The position numbers were made by a program, and so were the translations under genes. DNA of 64,000 nucleotides from Paenibacillus wynnii (lineage in GTDB: Bacteria; Bacillota; Bacilli; Paenibacillales; Paenibacillaceae), in the NCBI RefSeq assembly GCF_030812855.1, contig NZ_JAUSTK010000017.1, forward strand, positions 1 through 64,000, written 5' to 3'. Below are positions 42,190 through 51,087 of the stretch, in pieces; positions within the stretch are counted from its first letter, which is position 1; the number at the start of each line of letters is the position of its first letter. Below the pieces are notes generated by a model, which was given only the letters and a program-made list of their open reading frames with translations, was not told where the DNA came from and did not search any database.

Positions 42190-42549
42190 ATGGCGTTTAT
42201 GATTGCCCAGCGGGCTTTTATCAAGGTGTATCTTATTACAATGGTGGAAAAGCATCGTGGTTATGGTTATCAAATGCTTGAGGATTTACGACGCGATTTC
42301 AGAAGTCACGGCTACTCACCTCCACAAAGCGAAATTTACCGCGCACTGCATGAATTAGTACAACAGGGCATTTTATATCGGACGAAGCAGTTGAAAGGGA
42401 ATGATCCCAAAGTCGATTTTCAAGAAATTGTCCTCTATCATTTCACACCAGACGGGGCCGAAAAGGCGAAGCTGTATAAGAAGCAGGTGAAGACTGACCT
42501 GGACCGATGTCTGGGGATGTTAAATAAGGCTGTCTCTGACAATTTTTAA
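42190..42549 (+). CDS. rtp: Replication termination protein (RTP) homologue
   Basis: The 119-residue winged helix protein is close to B. subtilis RTP in length (122) and pattern: QRAFIKVYLITM, YGYQMLEDLRRDF, SEIYRALHELVQQGIL, QEIVLYHF, and the C-terminal AKLYKKQVKTDLDRC....KAVSDNF, which is nearly identical to the RTP dimerisation helix. RTP dimers bound to Ter DNA stop replication forks in one direction. PadR regulators share the fold but not this C-terminus, so RTP is the better call. It is a single gene with a dyad over its promoter; the ATG follows AAGGAGG. Confidence 0.88.
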   Translation: MAFMIAQRAFIKVYLITMVEKHRGYGYQMLEDLRRDFRSHGYSPPQSEIYRALHELVQQGILYRTKQLKGNDPKVDFQEIVLYHFTPDGAEKAKLYKKQVKTDLDRCLGMLNKAVSDNF

Positions 42550-42625
42550 ATGCAACCCCAAATCCCGGAATGCCTTTCTAATGGTGTCTCGGGTTTCATT
42601 TTATCTTTTAATAGTTAATATGATA

Positions 42626-42654
42626 TTTTCAGGTTCTTTGCGTACTGTTATAAT
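42626..42654 (+). promoter_or_regulatory. Extended -10 promoter before the DivIVA-like gene
   Basis: TATAAT (42649-42654) is preceded by TGT (an extended -10 element), with a weak -35 TTTTCA 17 bp upstream. Confidence 0.6.
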
Positions 42655-42698
42655 GGATACAACTAACGGGAACTAGCATACATATGGGGGTATTGAAG

Positions 42699-43073
42699 AT
42701 GGATGAACACATGAAACGCAGATTAGATAAGCAGAAAAAACTCTTTAGCCAGCTAGGTATTGGTCTTGATGCCCTGACGATTCATGAGAAGGAATTTTCC
42801 TTAAAGCTACGTGGTTATGATCCGGAGGAAGTAGATACATTTCTGGATAGTGTGATCAAAGATTATGAAAGATTTTATGCGACAATTGCTGATCTTATGG
42901 ATAAATGGCAGGAGCAGCAGCTGGAGCTGCGGGATTTGAAAGCCGCTAAGAATATAGTACCTTCAGTCAAAGGCATTGATCCCAAAATTCTAGAAGAATC
43001 AATTCTGAAGCTGGAGATGAATGTGAAACAACTAAAGGAAAAGCTTCTGGAAACCGAAGAATTTAAATATTAA
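42699..43073 (+). CDS. DivIVA/GpsB-like coiled-coil protein
   Basis: I place the start at ATG 42699 (MDEHMKRR), eight bases after GGGGG; ATG 42684 is also open. The protein of about 124 residues has the DivIVA N-terminal domain (about 28-60: IHEKEFSLKLRGYDPEEVDTFLDSVIKDYERF), a coiled coil, and a C-terminal DPKILEESILKLEMNVKQLKEKL that recalls the GpsB trimer helix. GpsB and DivIVA proteins recruit wall-synthesis and division enzymes at curved membrane. It is probably a paralogue of the main gpsB. Confidence 0.8.
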   Translation: MDEHMKRRLDKQKKLFSQLGIGLDALTIHEKEFSLKLRGYDPEEVDTFLDSVIKDYERFYATIADLMDKWQEQQLELRDLKAAKNIVPSVKGIDPKILEESILKLEMNVKQLKEKLLETEEFKY

Positions 43074-43176
43074 TGAGTCCCGATTCTATAGTTCTAAAGC
43101 CCACTTGCTAACTCAAATACCAACATCTAGTATTAATGGTATGCGTTGTAGATTAGACAGTTATGGAGGTAGGACT

Positions 43177-45885
43177 TTGACGGACAACAAATGGAGCCTG
43201 AAAATTCGCGGGAAAATCGCACTCGGTTACTTTGTCATTTTATTCCTATTAGGTGTTTTCCTCCTCATGGTTTCTGGTAGAGTTGTGGATTTGGAACAAG
43301 AAACACGCTATCTAAGCGACCACGATATGCAGGTTCACGAGCTTACCTACCTCATTGAGAAAAATTTACTTGATATGGAGACAGGAATGAGAGGTTATGC
43401 CCTTACTGGTAATTTGGACTATCTCGCTCCATATAATGACGGGATCGTTAAATGGCGCCTTAATTATGCTAAGCTCTACAACTTAATTCAAGATAACCCT
43501 GTCCAGACTCAGAACTTGAGTAATATAAAAGCTACGATCGAAAAGTGGATTTCCCAAGGCGGACAACACGCTGTCGACCTTAAAAGAACGGGTCAAGAGG
43601 AAGCGTTAAGTACATACTTCAAGAACGGTACGGGTAAAGCCATATTTGATTTAATCCGTGACCAATCAGAATATTTTCGCAGCAATGAAAAGGCTTTGAC
43701 TATGAATCGGATAGACGATCTTACGCAAAGCAATCAAAAACTCTTCATCACAATGTATGTCTTGTGGGGCTTGGTTGCTCTTGCAGCTACCGGGGCCTCT
43801 GTTCTTATCTCTAAGAGCATTGTCGGTACTCTCAGCCTTGTAACCAAGGCCATTAACAATATTGCCGTCGGTGGGAATATGAGAGAACGAATAGAAGTTA
43901 GGACTCGAGATGAAATTTATGATCTTGGAAAGGCTACCAATCTCCTTTTGGATACGATAGAAAGGGAGCAGTGGAGCAAGGATCAAATTAACTATATGTC
44001 TATCGCTTTGCAGGAAACCGCAGATATTTCTTCACTGTGCCGGATTTTTATGAATAAGCTAGCCTCGATACTTGAAATGCAGTACGGAGCTGTATTTGTT
44101 TTAACTAATGAGGAAGAACTGGAACATATTTATTCTTATGCAGGCAATGGGGATCGAGACAAGAGTGATCTATCCGCCCCAATAAAGCTTGGTGAAGGTC
44201 TGGTAGGACAGTGTGCTCTCGATAAACAAATTATTGTAGTTGAGGAGTTGCCAACGGACTATATCAGTATTAAGTCAGGTTTGGGACAAACTGCACCTAG
44301 GTATGCTGTGATCGCACCGGTTGTTTTTGAGAATGGTGTCGTTGCTGTTATAGAAATAGCTTCGCTTAACAAGTGGGCTTCCTACCATTATGAACTACTA
44401 AATCAGTTGATGAAAATGATGGCGGTTTCAATTAATTCTGTAATGACACGAATGGAAATTCAGAAGCTGTACGGGGAATCCCAAGTTATGAATGAAGAGC
44501 TCCAAGTGCAATCCGAAGAGCTTCAAGTACAATCTGAAGAACTTCAAAACCATACCAATGAACTGATTGTTCTTAACAGTGAGCTGGAATCTCAAAAATT
44601 TGTAGCTGAAAATGCGGCGATCGAACTGGAAAAATATAATGAGCAGCTGGAGCAGAGCTCCCGTTACAAATCCGAGTTTTTGGCAAATATGTCACATGAG
44701 CTTCGCACACCTTTGAATAGTATGCTTATTCTCTCACAACTTCTAACTGAGAATAGGAACGAAACATTGAGTGATGAAGAACAGGATTATGCTGCGATTA
44801 TTCATTCTTCAGGGACTGATTTGCTAGGATTAATAAACGATATTTTGGACTTATCAAAGGTTGAAGCCGGTAAGATGCTCGTGGAAATGGATGCTGTGAA
44901 CCTCACAGAGCTCCCATCCATGCTTTACGGTTATTTTGACAAGACAGCCCAGAAGAAGAATCTGCAATTCACTGTATCTATAGCCCGGAATGTACCGGAT
45001 TTGTTCTATACAGATGAAATGCGTCTTCACCAAATTATGCGTAATCTACTTTCTAATGCTTTTAAGTTTACAGAAGAGGGTAGTGTGGAGTTGGCAGTTA
45101 CGAAATTGAATTCCTTCTCAACGGCAAATTTCATCTCAGAAATGCCGCTTTTAGCTTTCGCTGTGAAAGACAGCGGTATCGGTATATCTGAAGAGAAGAG
45201 TGAACTGATCTTTGAAGCATTTCGCCAAGCAGACGGTTCAACTGTACGTAAGTTTGGCGGTACCGGCTTAGGACTTTCAATATCTCTGCAGCTGGCTAAA
45301 TTGCTTGGTGGACATATCACCTTGGAGAGCATACCTAATGAAGGCAGTACATTTACGCTGTACCTTCCTTGTCGGGAGAACGAAAGCGAGTTGGAAACAT
45401 CACTTTTGCTGCCGTACATGGAAGCTGCGTCAGCTGTTGAAATTCAAGGGATGCACATGGATTCCGATCTTAACACGGTTACAGAAGCTCACTATCAACA
45501 ACTCAAAGGTAGAACAGTATTACTCGTTGATGATGATCAACGTAATATTTTCGCCTTGGAAAAAGGCTTGGAGCCGTACGACATGAACTTGTTGACCGCT
45601 CAGAGCGGTTATGAATGCCTACAGATTCTTAGGGAACATCCTCATATGGATATGGTTCTTTTGGATATCATGATGCCGAATTTGGACGGATACGATACTC
45701 TGTGTATTATACGTGAAGAACTCATGCTTGTGGAGCTCCCAATTATCGCGATTTCCGCTAAAACGATGAAGGAAGAACGAGAGAAATGTCTAGCTTCCGG
45801 TGCAACGGACTTCATGGGCAAGCCTGTAGTCATCAAAGAGGTGGTCACCCGTATGTGCAGATGGTTTGATATTCACTCCGAGTAA
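43177..45885 (+). CDS. Hybrid sensor histidine kinase with CHASE3, HAMP, GAF and receiver domains
   Basis: The start is probably TTG 43177, six bases after GGAGGT; upstream ATGs lack ribosome sites. The roughly 902-residue protein has a membrane helix (about 12-32), an extracytoplasmic CHASE3 domain (about 33-180, DMETGMRGYALTG), a second membrane helix (about 190-212), HAMP, GAF (about 280-420), a repetitive coiled coil (QSEELQVQSEELQ), HisKA with SHELRTPLNS, HATPase (NLLSNAFKFT, DSGIGI, GGTGLGLSI) and a C-terminal receiver with LLVDDDQRN and LLDIMMPNLDG. The output partner is not encoded nearby. Confidence 0.92.
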   Translation: MTDNKWSLKIRGKIALGYFVILFLLGVFLLMVSGRVVDLEQETRYLSDHDMQVHELTYLIEKNLLDMETGMRGYALTGNLDYLAPYNDGIVKWRLNYAKLYNLIQDNPVQTQNLSNIKATIEKWISQGGQHAVDLKRTGQEEALSTYFKNGTGKAIFDLIRDQSEYFRSNEKALTMNRIDDLTQSNQKLFITMYVLWGLVALAATGASVLISKSIVGTLSLVTKAINNIAVGGNMRERIEVRTRDEIYDLGKATNLLLDTIEREQWSKDQINYMSIALQETADISSLCRIFMNKLASILEMQYGAVFVLTNEEELEHIYSYAGNGDRDKSDLSAPIKLGEGLVGQCALDKQIIVVEELPTDYISIKSGLGQTAPRYAVIAPVVFENGVVAVIEIASLNKWASYHYELLNQLMKMMAVSINSVMTRMEIQKLYGESQVMNEELQVQSEELQVQSEELQNHTNELIVLNSELESQKFVAENAAIELEKYNEQLEQSSRYKSEFLANMSHELRTPLNSMLILSQLLTENRNETLSDEEQDYAAIIHSSGTDLLGLINDILDLSKVEAGKMLVEMDAVNLTELPSMLYGYFDKTAQKKNLQFTVSIARNVPDLFYTDEMRLHQIMRNLLSNAFKFTEEGSVELAVTKLNSFSTANFISEMPLLAFAVKDSGIGISEEKSELIFEAFRQADGSTVRKFGGTGLGLSISLQLAKLLGGHITLESIPNEGSTFTLYLPCRENESELETSLLLPYMEAASAVEIQGMHMDSDLNTVTEAHYQQLKGRTVLLVDDDQRNIFALEKGLEPYDMNLLTAQSGYECLQILREHPHMDMVLLDIMMPNLDGYDTLCIIREELMLVELPIIAISAKTMKEEREKCLASGATDFMGKPVVIKEVVTRMCRWFDIHSE

Positions 45886-45923
45886 CATTTAGTTTAGTAA
45901 ACTTGACTTTTAAAAAAATACCA

Positions 45924-45953
45924 TTGACGAGATTATGCTCTATGATTTATGAT
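45924..45953 (+). promoter_or_regulatory. Promoter of the glcT-PTS operon
   Basis: TTGACG (45924-45929) and TATGAT (45948-45953), with an 18-bp spacer, place the transcript start near 45960, just before the RAT sequence. Confidence 0.65.
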
Positions 45954-45983
45954 GATGTCATAAATGATCATTTATATGTTAGT

Positions 45984-46010
45984 GGCGTGTTACCGTAAAG
46001 GGCATGAGCC
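45984..46010 (+). promoter_or_regulatory. Ribonucleic antiterminator (RAT) of GlcT type
   Basis: The stretch contains GTGTTAC (45987-45993) and GGCATGAG (46001-46008), the two conserved blocks of GlcT-type RAT elements, and its ends GGC and GCC pair. Its last bases (46006-46010) are also the first bases of the following terminator stem, so the two structures exclude each other. GlcT dimers bound here would let transcription pass into glcT and the PTS genes. Confidence 0.82.
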
Positions 46011-46052
46011 AAGGGACGATTCATTCAATTGAGTCTGCCTTGGCTCTTTTTT
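46006..46052 (+). terminator. Conditional terminator in the glcT leader
   Basis: GAGCCAAGG (46006-46014) pairs perfectly with CCTTGGCTC (46038-46046), followed by T6. It overlaps the RAT hairpin by five bases. Confidence 0.88.
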
Positions 46053-46095
46053 GTGTAAACTTATCTAATGACAATGAATGGAAAGGAGGGAGAAC

Positions 46096-46962
46096 TTGGC
46101 GCGGGAAAGCGAGCAGTTTCAGGTGCAACGTGTTATCGGAAACAACGTTGTGATGGTTCAAGGCGGGAAGAACGGAAAAGAATATGTGATTATAGGCAAG
46201 GGCATTGGCTTTGCAGTTAAAGGTTCTGGTGTGATTGAAGGCAATGATCACCGGATAGAGAAACTGTTCCGTCTGGAAGACCGGGACGAATGGAGCCAGT
46301 ATCAGATTCTGCTGGAGGACATTGATCCTAAGGTCATGAGAATAACAGATGAAATAATTACAGATATCGCCCGTGAGTTTCCCGGCAAGTTGAACGACAA
46401 AATATATTTGGCGCTCCCGAGCCATATCCAGTTTACCATTTTCCGTTTGCGCAGCGGTATGGACATTGTCAATCCCTTCCTGCAGGAAACCAAAATGACT
46501 TTCCCGAAGGAATTTGAGATCGCTTACAAGGCAGCAGGGAAAATCAGTTCAGAATTTCAGGTGGAAATTCCCGAAGACGAGGTTGGTTTTCTCACCTATC
46601 ATGTATACTCGGCGGTCAGCAATGTACCCATAGGACAACTTGTGAAAGCGTCCAACATAGTGAGTGAACTGCTTGATATGATCCAGAAGGAACGCAACAT
46701 CACTTTTGAACATGGCAGTATGAACCACGTTAGACTAATGATTCACCTAAGGTTCTCGATCGAACGAATCTTACAGGGATCACTAGTCGACAATCCTTTT
46801 GTAAAACATATTAAGAAAGAGTACAAAGAGGAATATAAGCTGGCCCAGAAGCTAGGGAAGGTTATGCAAACCACCTTGGGTGCAGATGTTCCGGAAGAAG
46901 AAATTTGCTTCCTTGCCATGCATTTGCGCCGCTTATTCCAGACCTTAGAGAAAAACAAATAG
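46096..46962 (+). CDS. glcT: BglG-family antiterminator (GlcT type)
   Basis: I choose TTG 46096 (MARESEQF), six bases after AGGAGGG; an in-frame ATG at 46078 lies upstream of that site. The roughly 288-residue protein has an N-terminal co-antiterminator RNA-binding domain (about 1-58, VQRVIGNNVVMV...KGIGF) and two PTS regulation domains (about 65-170 and 172-285) with histidines typical of phosphorylation control (SHIQF, YHVYS, MHLRR). Its own RAT/terminator precedes it, so the operon is autoregulated and senses the phosphorylation state of the PTS encoded downstream. Confidence 0.9.
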   Translation: MARESEQFQVQRVIGNNVVMVQGGKNGKEYVIIGKGIGFAVKGSGVIEGNDHRIEKLFRLEDRDEWSQYQILLEDIDPKVMRITDEIITDIAREFPGKLNDKIYLALPSHIQFTIFRLRSGMDIVNPFLQETKMTFPKEFEIAYKAAGKISSEFQVEIPEDEVGFLTYHVYSAVSNVPIGQLVKASNIVSELLDMIQKERNITFEHGSMNHVRLMIHLRFSIERILQGSLVDNPFVKHIKKEYKEEYKLAQKLGKVMQTTLGADVPEEEICFLAMHLRRLFQTLEKNK

Positions 46963-46983
46963 CAGCGGTTAGGAGTGACAACT

Positions 46984-47505
46984 ATGTTTTCCAAATGGAA
47001 ATCCAAAAAAGCAGAGAAACAGGCTGAGCAATATATCATCAAGATTATAGCTCCAGTGAGTGGGCAATCCGTGCCGCTATCAGAAGTTCCAGACGAAACT
47101 TTTGCAGGTGGACATATGGGCAAGGGAATAGCCATAGAACCTGTAGATGGGAAATTGATTGCGCCTTTTGATGGAACAGTAGCTCATATCGTCAAAACAA
47201 GTCATGCCGTTATTCTTGAGCATTCAACGGGTCTACAACTACTCCTTCACATCGGTATCGATACCGTAAGCTTAAAAGGAAGCGCTTTTACCAGCCATAT
47301 TGCCACTGGAGACATTGTCAAAGCAGGGCAAATACTGATTGAATTTGATCTGGAAGCCATTCGTGCAGCGGGCCTGCGTACCATTACACCTGTAATTGTA
47401 ACCAGCAGTGAGGAATTCACCTTTGAGGTGGAAGAACATTATGGTCAGGTAACTTCTAGCAAGGACAATATTCTTACCATCGGTTTCAAAGCAACAACCC
47501 TATAG
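46984..47505 (+). CDS. PTS glucose-family EIIA component
   Basis: The start is ATG 46984 (MFSKWKSKK), eight bases after AGGAG; an upstream GTG at 46975 lies inside the ribosome site. The roughly 173-residue EIIA accepts phosphate from HPr on His89 (in LLLHIGIDTVSLKG) with His74 as partner, and passes it to the EIIB domain of the next gene. The N-terminus is extended and basic. It is a free EIIA, whereas B. subtilis PtsG has it fused. Confidence 0.93.
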   Translation: MFSKWKSKKAEKQAEQYIIKIIAPVSGQSVPLSEVPDETFAGGHMGKGIAIEPVDGKLIAPFDGTVAHIVKTSHAVILEHSTGLQLLLHIGIDTVSLKGSAFTSHIATGDIVKAGQILIEFDLEAIRAAGLRTITPVIVTSSEEFTFEVEEHYGQVTSSKDNILTIGFKATTL

Positions 47506-47540
47506 AGCTTCACAATTATAAATTGAAGGGATGATTTATT

Positions 47541-48995
47541 ATGTTGGCTTTTCTGCAAAAACTAGGCAAGTCACTTATGCTTCCGGTCGCAACATTACCG
47601 GCAGCAGCGATTATGCAAGGCTTCGCACTAATTAACTATGAGAAAGATTTCCACATGGGTGCGGCGGGTAGATTCTTAAATACTTATGTCTCTCCCTTTC
47701 TGAATGCGGGTGCAGGTGCAATATTTGCTAACCTGGCATTAATCTTCGCGATTGGGGTAGCCATCGGCTTTGCTGGCGACGCGGTTGCGGCACTTTCAGC
47801 ATTGATTGCATATCAGATTCTTGATAATGTTCTTAAGGTCATTCCAGCTCAAATGCCGTTCATTGGCGATGACGTTAAGCTGAATATGGGTGTGCTCGGG
47901 GGTATTTTTGCCGGTGCATGGGCCGCATTCCTCTACAAGAAATATCACAATATTAAAATGCCGGATTGGCTCGGATTCTTCGCAGGCAAACGTTTTGTGC
48001 CTATCATTACAGCAGTAACAACAATGGTGCTTGCGGTATTGGTCGGTATGATCTGGAGCCCTGTACAAGATGTTATCAGTGACTTCGGTAACTGGGTTGT
48101 AAGTCTCGGAGCTATTGGAGCATTTATCTTCGGTACTGCTAACCGTCTCTTGATTCCTTTCGGTCTTCACCATGTTATCAATGCGATTGCTTGGTTCCAA
48201 ATCGGTGATTTCACTAATGCAGCTGGAGAAGTAGTTCATGGAGATCTGTGGCGTTTCTTCGGAGGAGATAAATCTGCGGGAATGTTCATGACAGGCTTCT
48301 TCCCGATAATGATGTTCGCTTTACCGGGTGCGGCACTTGCATTTATCCATACGGCTAGACCTGAGAAAAAGAAAATGGTAGCGTCCATCTTTATCGGTTC
48401 TGCAATCGCTTCCTTCTTAACGGGTATTACAGAGCCGTTAGAATTCTCTTTCATGTTCCTTGCACCAGTGCTTTATTTAATACATGCTCTATTGACCGGT
48501 TTTGCTGGACTTCTTATGTATGTTCTTGATGCTAAGCTCGGATTCACATTCTCCGCAGGATTAATAGATTACCTTCTTAATATGAAGCTTTCGACTAATG
48601 CATGGATTCTGCTCCCTGTGGGTCTTGGATTCTTTGTTCTCTACTATGTTCTGTTCCGCTTTATCATCGTGAAATTCAACTTGAAAACTCCGGGTCGAGA
48701 AGATGATGAGGACGATGTAGTTGAAACTGTGAATGCAGGCGGAGTTAAAATCTCAGATGCATCTAAAGCTGCTAAAATTCTAGAAAACATCGGTGGTGCA
48801 GGGAATATTCGCAATATCGATGCTTGTATCACTCGTCTGCGTCTGATCGTTAATGATGAGAAGGCAGTGAAAGATTCTGCTCTTAAACAACTGGGTGCAT
48901 CGGGTGTTATGAGATTGGGTCAAGGTGCAGTACAAATTGTATTTGGCCCTAAATCCGAGCAAATCAAAGATGATATCCAAAAACTAATGAAATAA
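47541..48995 (+). CDS. PTS glucose/N-acetylglucosamine-family EIICB component
   Basis: The 484-residue protein has the EIIC membrane channel (about 1-390, starting with LQKLGKSLMLPVATLPAAAI and holding the TEPLEFSF substrate site) and a C-terminal EIIB domain (about 405-484) with the phosphocysteine in NIDACITRLRL. It imports and phosphorylates a hexose; glucose is most likely given the GlcT-type regulator, but N-acetylglucosamine cannot be excluded. It is the third gene of the RAT-controlled operon and is followed by a terminator. Confidence 0.9.
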   Translation: MLAFLQKLGKSLMLPVATLPAAAIMQGFALINYEKDFHMGAAGRFLNTYVSPFLNAGAGAIFANLALIFAIGVAIGFAGDAVAALSALIAYQILDNVLKVIPAQMPFIGDDVKLNMGVLGGIFAGAWAAFLYKKYHNIKMPDWLGFFAGKRFVPIITAVTTMVLAVLVGMIWSPVQDVISDFGNWVVSLGAIGAFIFGTANRLLIPFGLHHVINAIAWFQIGDFTNAAGEVVHGDLWRFFGGDKSAGMFMTGFFPIMMFALPGAALAFIHTARPEKKKMVASIFIGSAIASFLTGITEPLEFSFMFLAPVLYLIHALLTGFAGLLMYVLDAKLGFTFSAGLIDYLLNMKLSTNAWILLPVGLGFFVLYYVLFRFIIVKFNLKTPGREDDEDDVVETVNAGGVKISDASKAAKILENIGGAGNIRNIDACITRLRLIVNDEKAVKDSALKQLGASGVMRLGQGAVQIVFGPKSEQIKDDIQKLMK

Positions 48996-49009
48996 ATCAG
49001 TTCAATCTG

Positions 49010-49056
49010 CCCGTGATTTTGGAATGTCCGTTATGGACCGAAATCACGGGTTTTTT
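49010..49056 (+). terminator. Terminator of the PTS operon
   Basis: CCCGTGATTT (49010-49019) pairs with AAATCACGGG (49041-49050), followed by T6. Confidence 0.9.
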
Positions 49057-49196
49057 GGATTAGGCAACAGGGCTATAACATAGTAGTCAAGATAACTAAG
49101 AGTTGAAATTTTTCATGAAAAGGGCTGCATTTTTTCGTCTTCTGAGTTACATTATCATGAGTGACTTTAAAGATGTCTGAAAGGAACCCTATTCCA

Positions 49197-50111
49197 ATGA
49201 ACCGTAAACCCTCACCTATTCCTATTCCCATGCTTATGATAATTGGGATTATTGCTATCTCTTTTTCCTCTATCTTCATTAAATGGTCATCTGCTCCCGC
49301 ATCCATACAAGGGATGTACCGATTATTGTTCACCTCATTGCTTATGCTGCCTTTTGCCCGTCCATACAGTGGAGCATTATTTAGTTTGCGTAAAAAGGAT
49401 TGGATCATGCTTGTAGCTTCAGGTATTATGCTGGCCTTGCATTTTTTGCTGTGGATGGGCTCCTTGAAATTCACTTCTGTAGCCAGTTCTACCATGATTA
49501 TGGCTTTGGAACCGGTCTTTATTATGCTGGGTGCTTATTTCCTGTTCAAAGAAAAGACAGCTCTTTCGGCTCTCTTAGGGATGGGAATTGCCATTGCAGG
49601 GGTAATATTTATCGGCTGGGGAGATATAGGTATTTCTGCGAATAACCTAAAAGGTGATATATTATCTATTGGGGGAACGGCCGCCGTTGCGGTCCATATG
49701 CTGATTGGTCAAAAGGTTGTTGTTCGCATGCCTTCATATCTGTACAGTCTGATCGTCTTTATTTCAGCTTCATTAGTATTCGCGATTTACAATTTGGCGA
49801 TGGGCATCCCCTTCTTTGACTATCCGCCTCGTGAGTGGGGGATCTTTATACTGCTGGCTGTGGTCCCGACTGTATTTGGTCATATATTATTTAACTGGCT
49901 GCTGCAATTTGTCTCGGCTACTACGGTTTCCATGAATATTCTGGGAGAGCCTGTTGGTGCAAGTATTCTTGCTTACTTACTTCTGGGTGAACAATTAACA
50001 GGTCTTCAATGGACAGGCAGTATGCTGGTAATGTGCGGTTTGGCTGCTTATTTATATGCAGGACGCAAAAAAGGTAAAGATATCGCTCCTGTGCTCGACA
50101 ATGCTTCATAA
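49197..50111 (+). CDS. EamA-family (DMT) transporter
   Basis: The protein of about 300 residues has ten predicted membrane helices in two EamA repeats (the first starting IGIIAISFSSIFIKWSSAPA, the second near GGTAAVAVHMLIGQ), typical of drug/metabolite exporters. I prefer ATG 49197 after AAGGA; in-frame starts at 49161 and 49173 are possible. A methyltransferase gene follows after about 30 bp and may be co-transcribed. The substrate is unknown. Confidence 0.88.
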   Translation: MNRKPSPIPIPMLMIIGIIAISFSSIFIKWSSAPASIQGMYRLLFTSLLMLPFARPYSGALFSLRKKDWIMLVASGIMLALHFLLWMGSLKFTSVASSTMIMALEPVFIMLGAYFLFKEKTALSALLGMGIAIAGVIFIGWGDIGISANNLKGDILSIGGTAAVAVHMLIGQKVVVRMPSYLYSLIVFISASLVFAIYNLAMGIPFFDYPPREWGIFILLAVVPTVFGHILFNWLLQFVSATTVSMNILGEPVGASILAYLLLGEQLTGLQWTGSMLVMCGLAAYLYAGRKKGKDIAPVLDNAS

Positions 50112-50139
50112 GATAATTTTAGAAAAAGGGGTTACAACC

Positions 50140-50988
50140 ATGAAAGAACATAGTCAAGAAAATGAACCAGACTTCAGGAAAGAAGCTGGCCCCAGCAGTG
50201 AAGAACTCTGGAATGAAGATACATACAGCGCTTGGACTAGCCGTTTCGGGACTCCTGCCGAAGCAGCAGTTAAGCTGCGTAAAGATCCGGCCAATAAACT
50301 ATTTCCGATCTCTTCTTATTTTGGAGAAGTATCAGGAAAAAGAATCATGAATCTGATGGGTTCAAACGGTATGAAAGCTGTTGCGCTTGGTTTGTTGGGG
50401 GCAGAAGTTACTGTTGCGGATTTCTCGGAGGCCAATGCCCGTTATGCTGCGGATTTGGCTAAAGAGGCTGGAATCCCTTTAACATACATCGTATCAGATG
50501 TGTTGAAGTTACCGGAAGTAACTCTAAATGCGTCATATGATATTGTCTTTGCTGAACAGGGGATCGTTCATTATTTTACCGATCTTAGTCAGTTTATGAA
50601 TACAGCCTATCGTTTACTCGCTCCTGGAGGCATCTTTGTACTACGGGATTTCCACCCGGTAACCACTAAGCTTATTTCATCCAAGGGCTCTACGGCTAAA
50701 GTCCGCAAGCATAAAGTCACCGGAGACTACTTCGATACCGGCCTAGAAGAAAAGAAAGTATCCTATTCTAAATACTTGCCTCCATCCGGTACAATGGGAG
50801 ATGGTGAGCAGCAAAGTGTCGTGTATTGGCGGCGGTGGACATTAGGCGAAATCGTTACGGCAGCAGCCGGCAGCGGTCTTATTATAAGCAAGCTTGTAGA
50901 GGAACCTAATCTATCCTCCGATGTATATGACAAAGGTATCCCTAAGACATTTACCTTAGTAGCAGGGAAAAGCTTATCAAACAAATAG
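50140..50988 (+). CDS. Class I SAM-dependent methyltransferase
   Basis: The start is ATG 50140 after AAAAGGGG; the open frame runs upstream into the EamA gene. The roughly 282-residue protein has a lead-in WNEDTYSAWTSRFG, the SAM-binding region (VSGKRIMNLMGSNGMKAVALGLLGAEVTVADFSEANARYA; the usual DxGxGxG is changed to NLMGSNG), and FDIVFAEQG-like and LLAPGGIFVLRDFHPV motifs. This group is annotated only as methyltransferase; the substrate is unknown. Confidence 0.85.
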   Translation: MKEHSQENEPDFRKEAGPSSEELWNEDTYSAWTSRFGTPAEAAVKLRKDPANKLFPISSYFGEVSGKRIMNLMGSNGMKAVALGLLGAEVTVADFSEANARYAADLAKEAGIPLTYIVSDVLKLPEVTLNASYDIVFAEQGIVHYFTDLSQFMNTAYRLLAPGGIFVLRDFHPVTTKLISSKGSTAKVRKHKVTGDYFDTGLEEKKVSYSKYLPPSGTMGDGEQQSVVYWRRWTLGEIVTAAAGSGLIISKLVEEPNLSSDVYDKGIPKTFTLVAGKSLSNK

Positions 50989-51000
50989 AGAAAAAAGGAT

Positions 51001-51055
51001 AACCCGGTATGTCTAAAAGTCGCTTGAAGTGACTGTGGACGTACCGGGTTTTTTA
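51001..51055. terminator. Terminator between the methyltransferase and lysR genes
   Basis: AACCCGGTA (51001-51009) pairs with TACCGGGTT (51042-51050), followed by T. It lies between convergent genes and can serve both. Confidence 0.85.
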
Positions 51056-51087
51056 ATTTAATCATGTTTGTTTTATTATCTCTCGGA

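Noticed and set aside
42190..42549. Ordinary PadR-family regulator
   Set aside because: The fold is shared, but the C-terminal KLYKKQVK..LDRC...AVSDNF segment and overall length match RTP much better.
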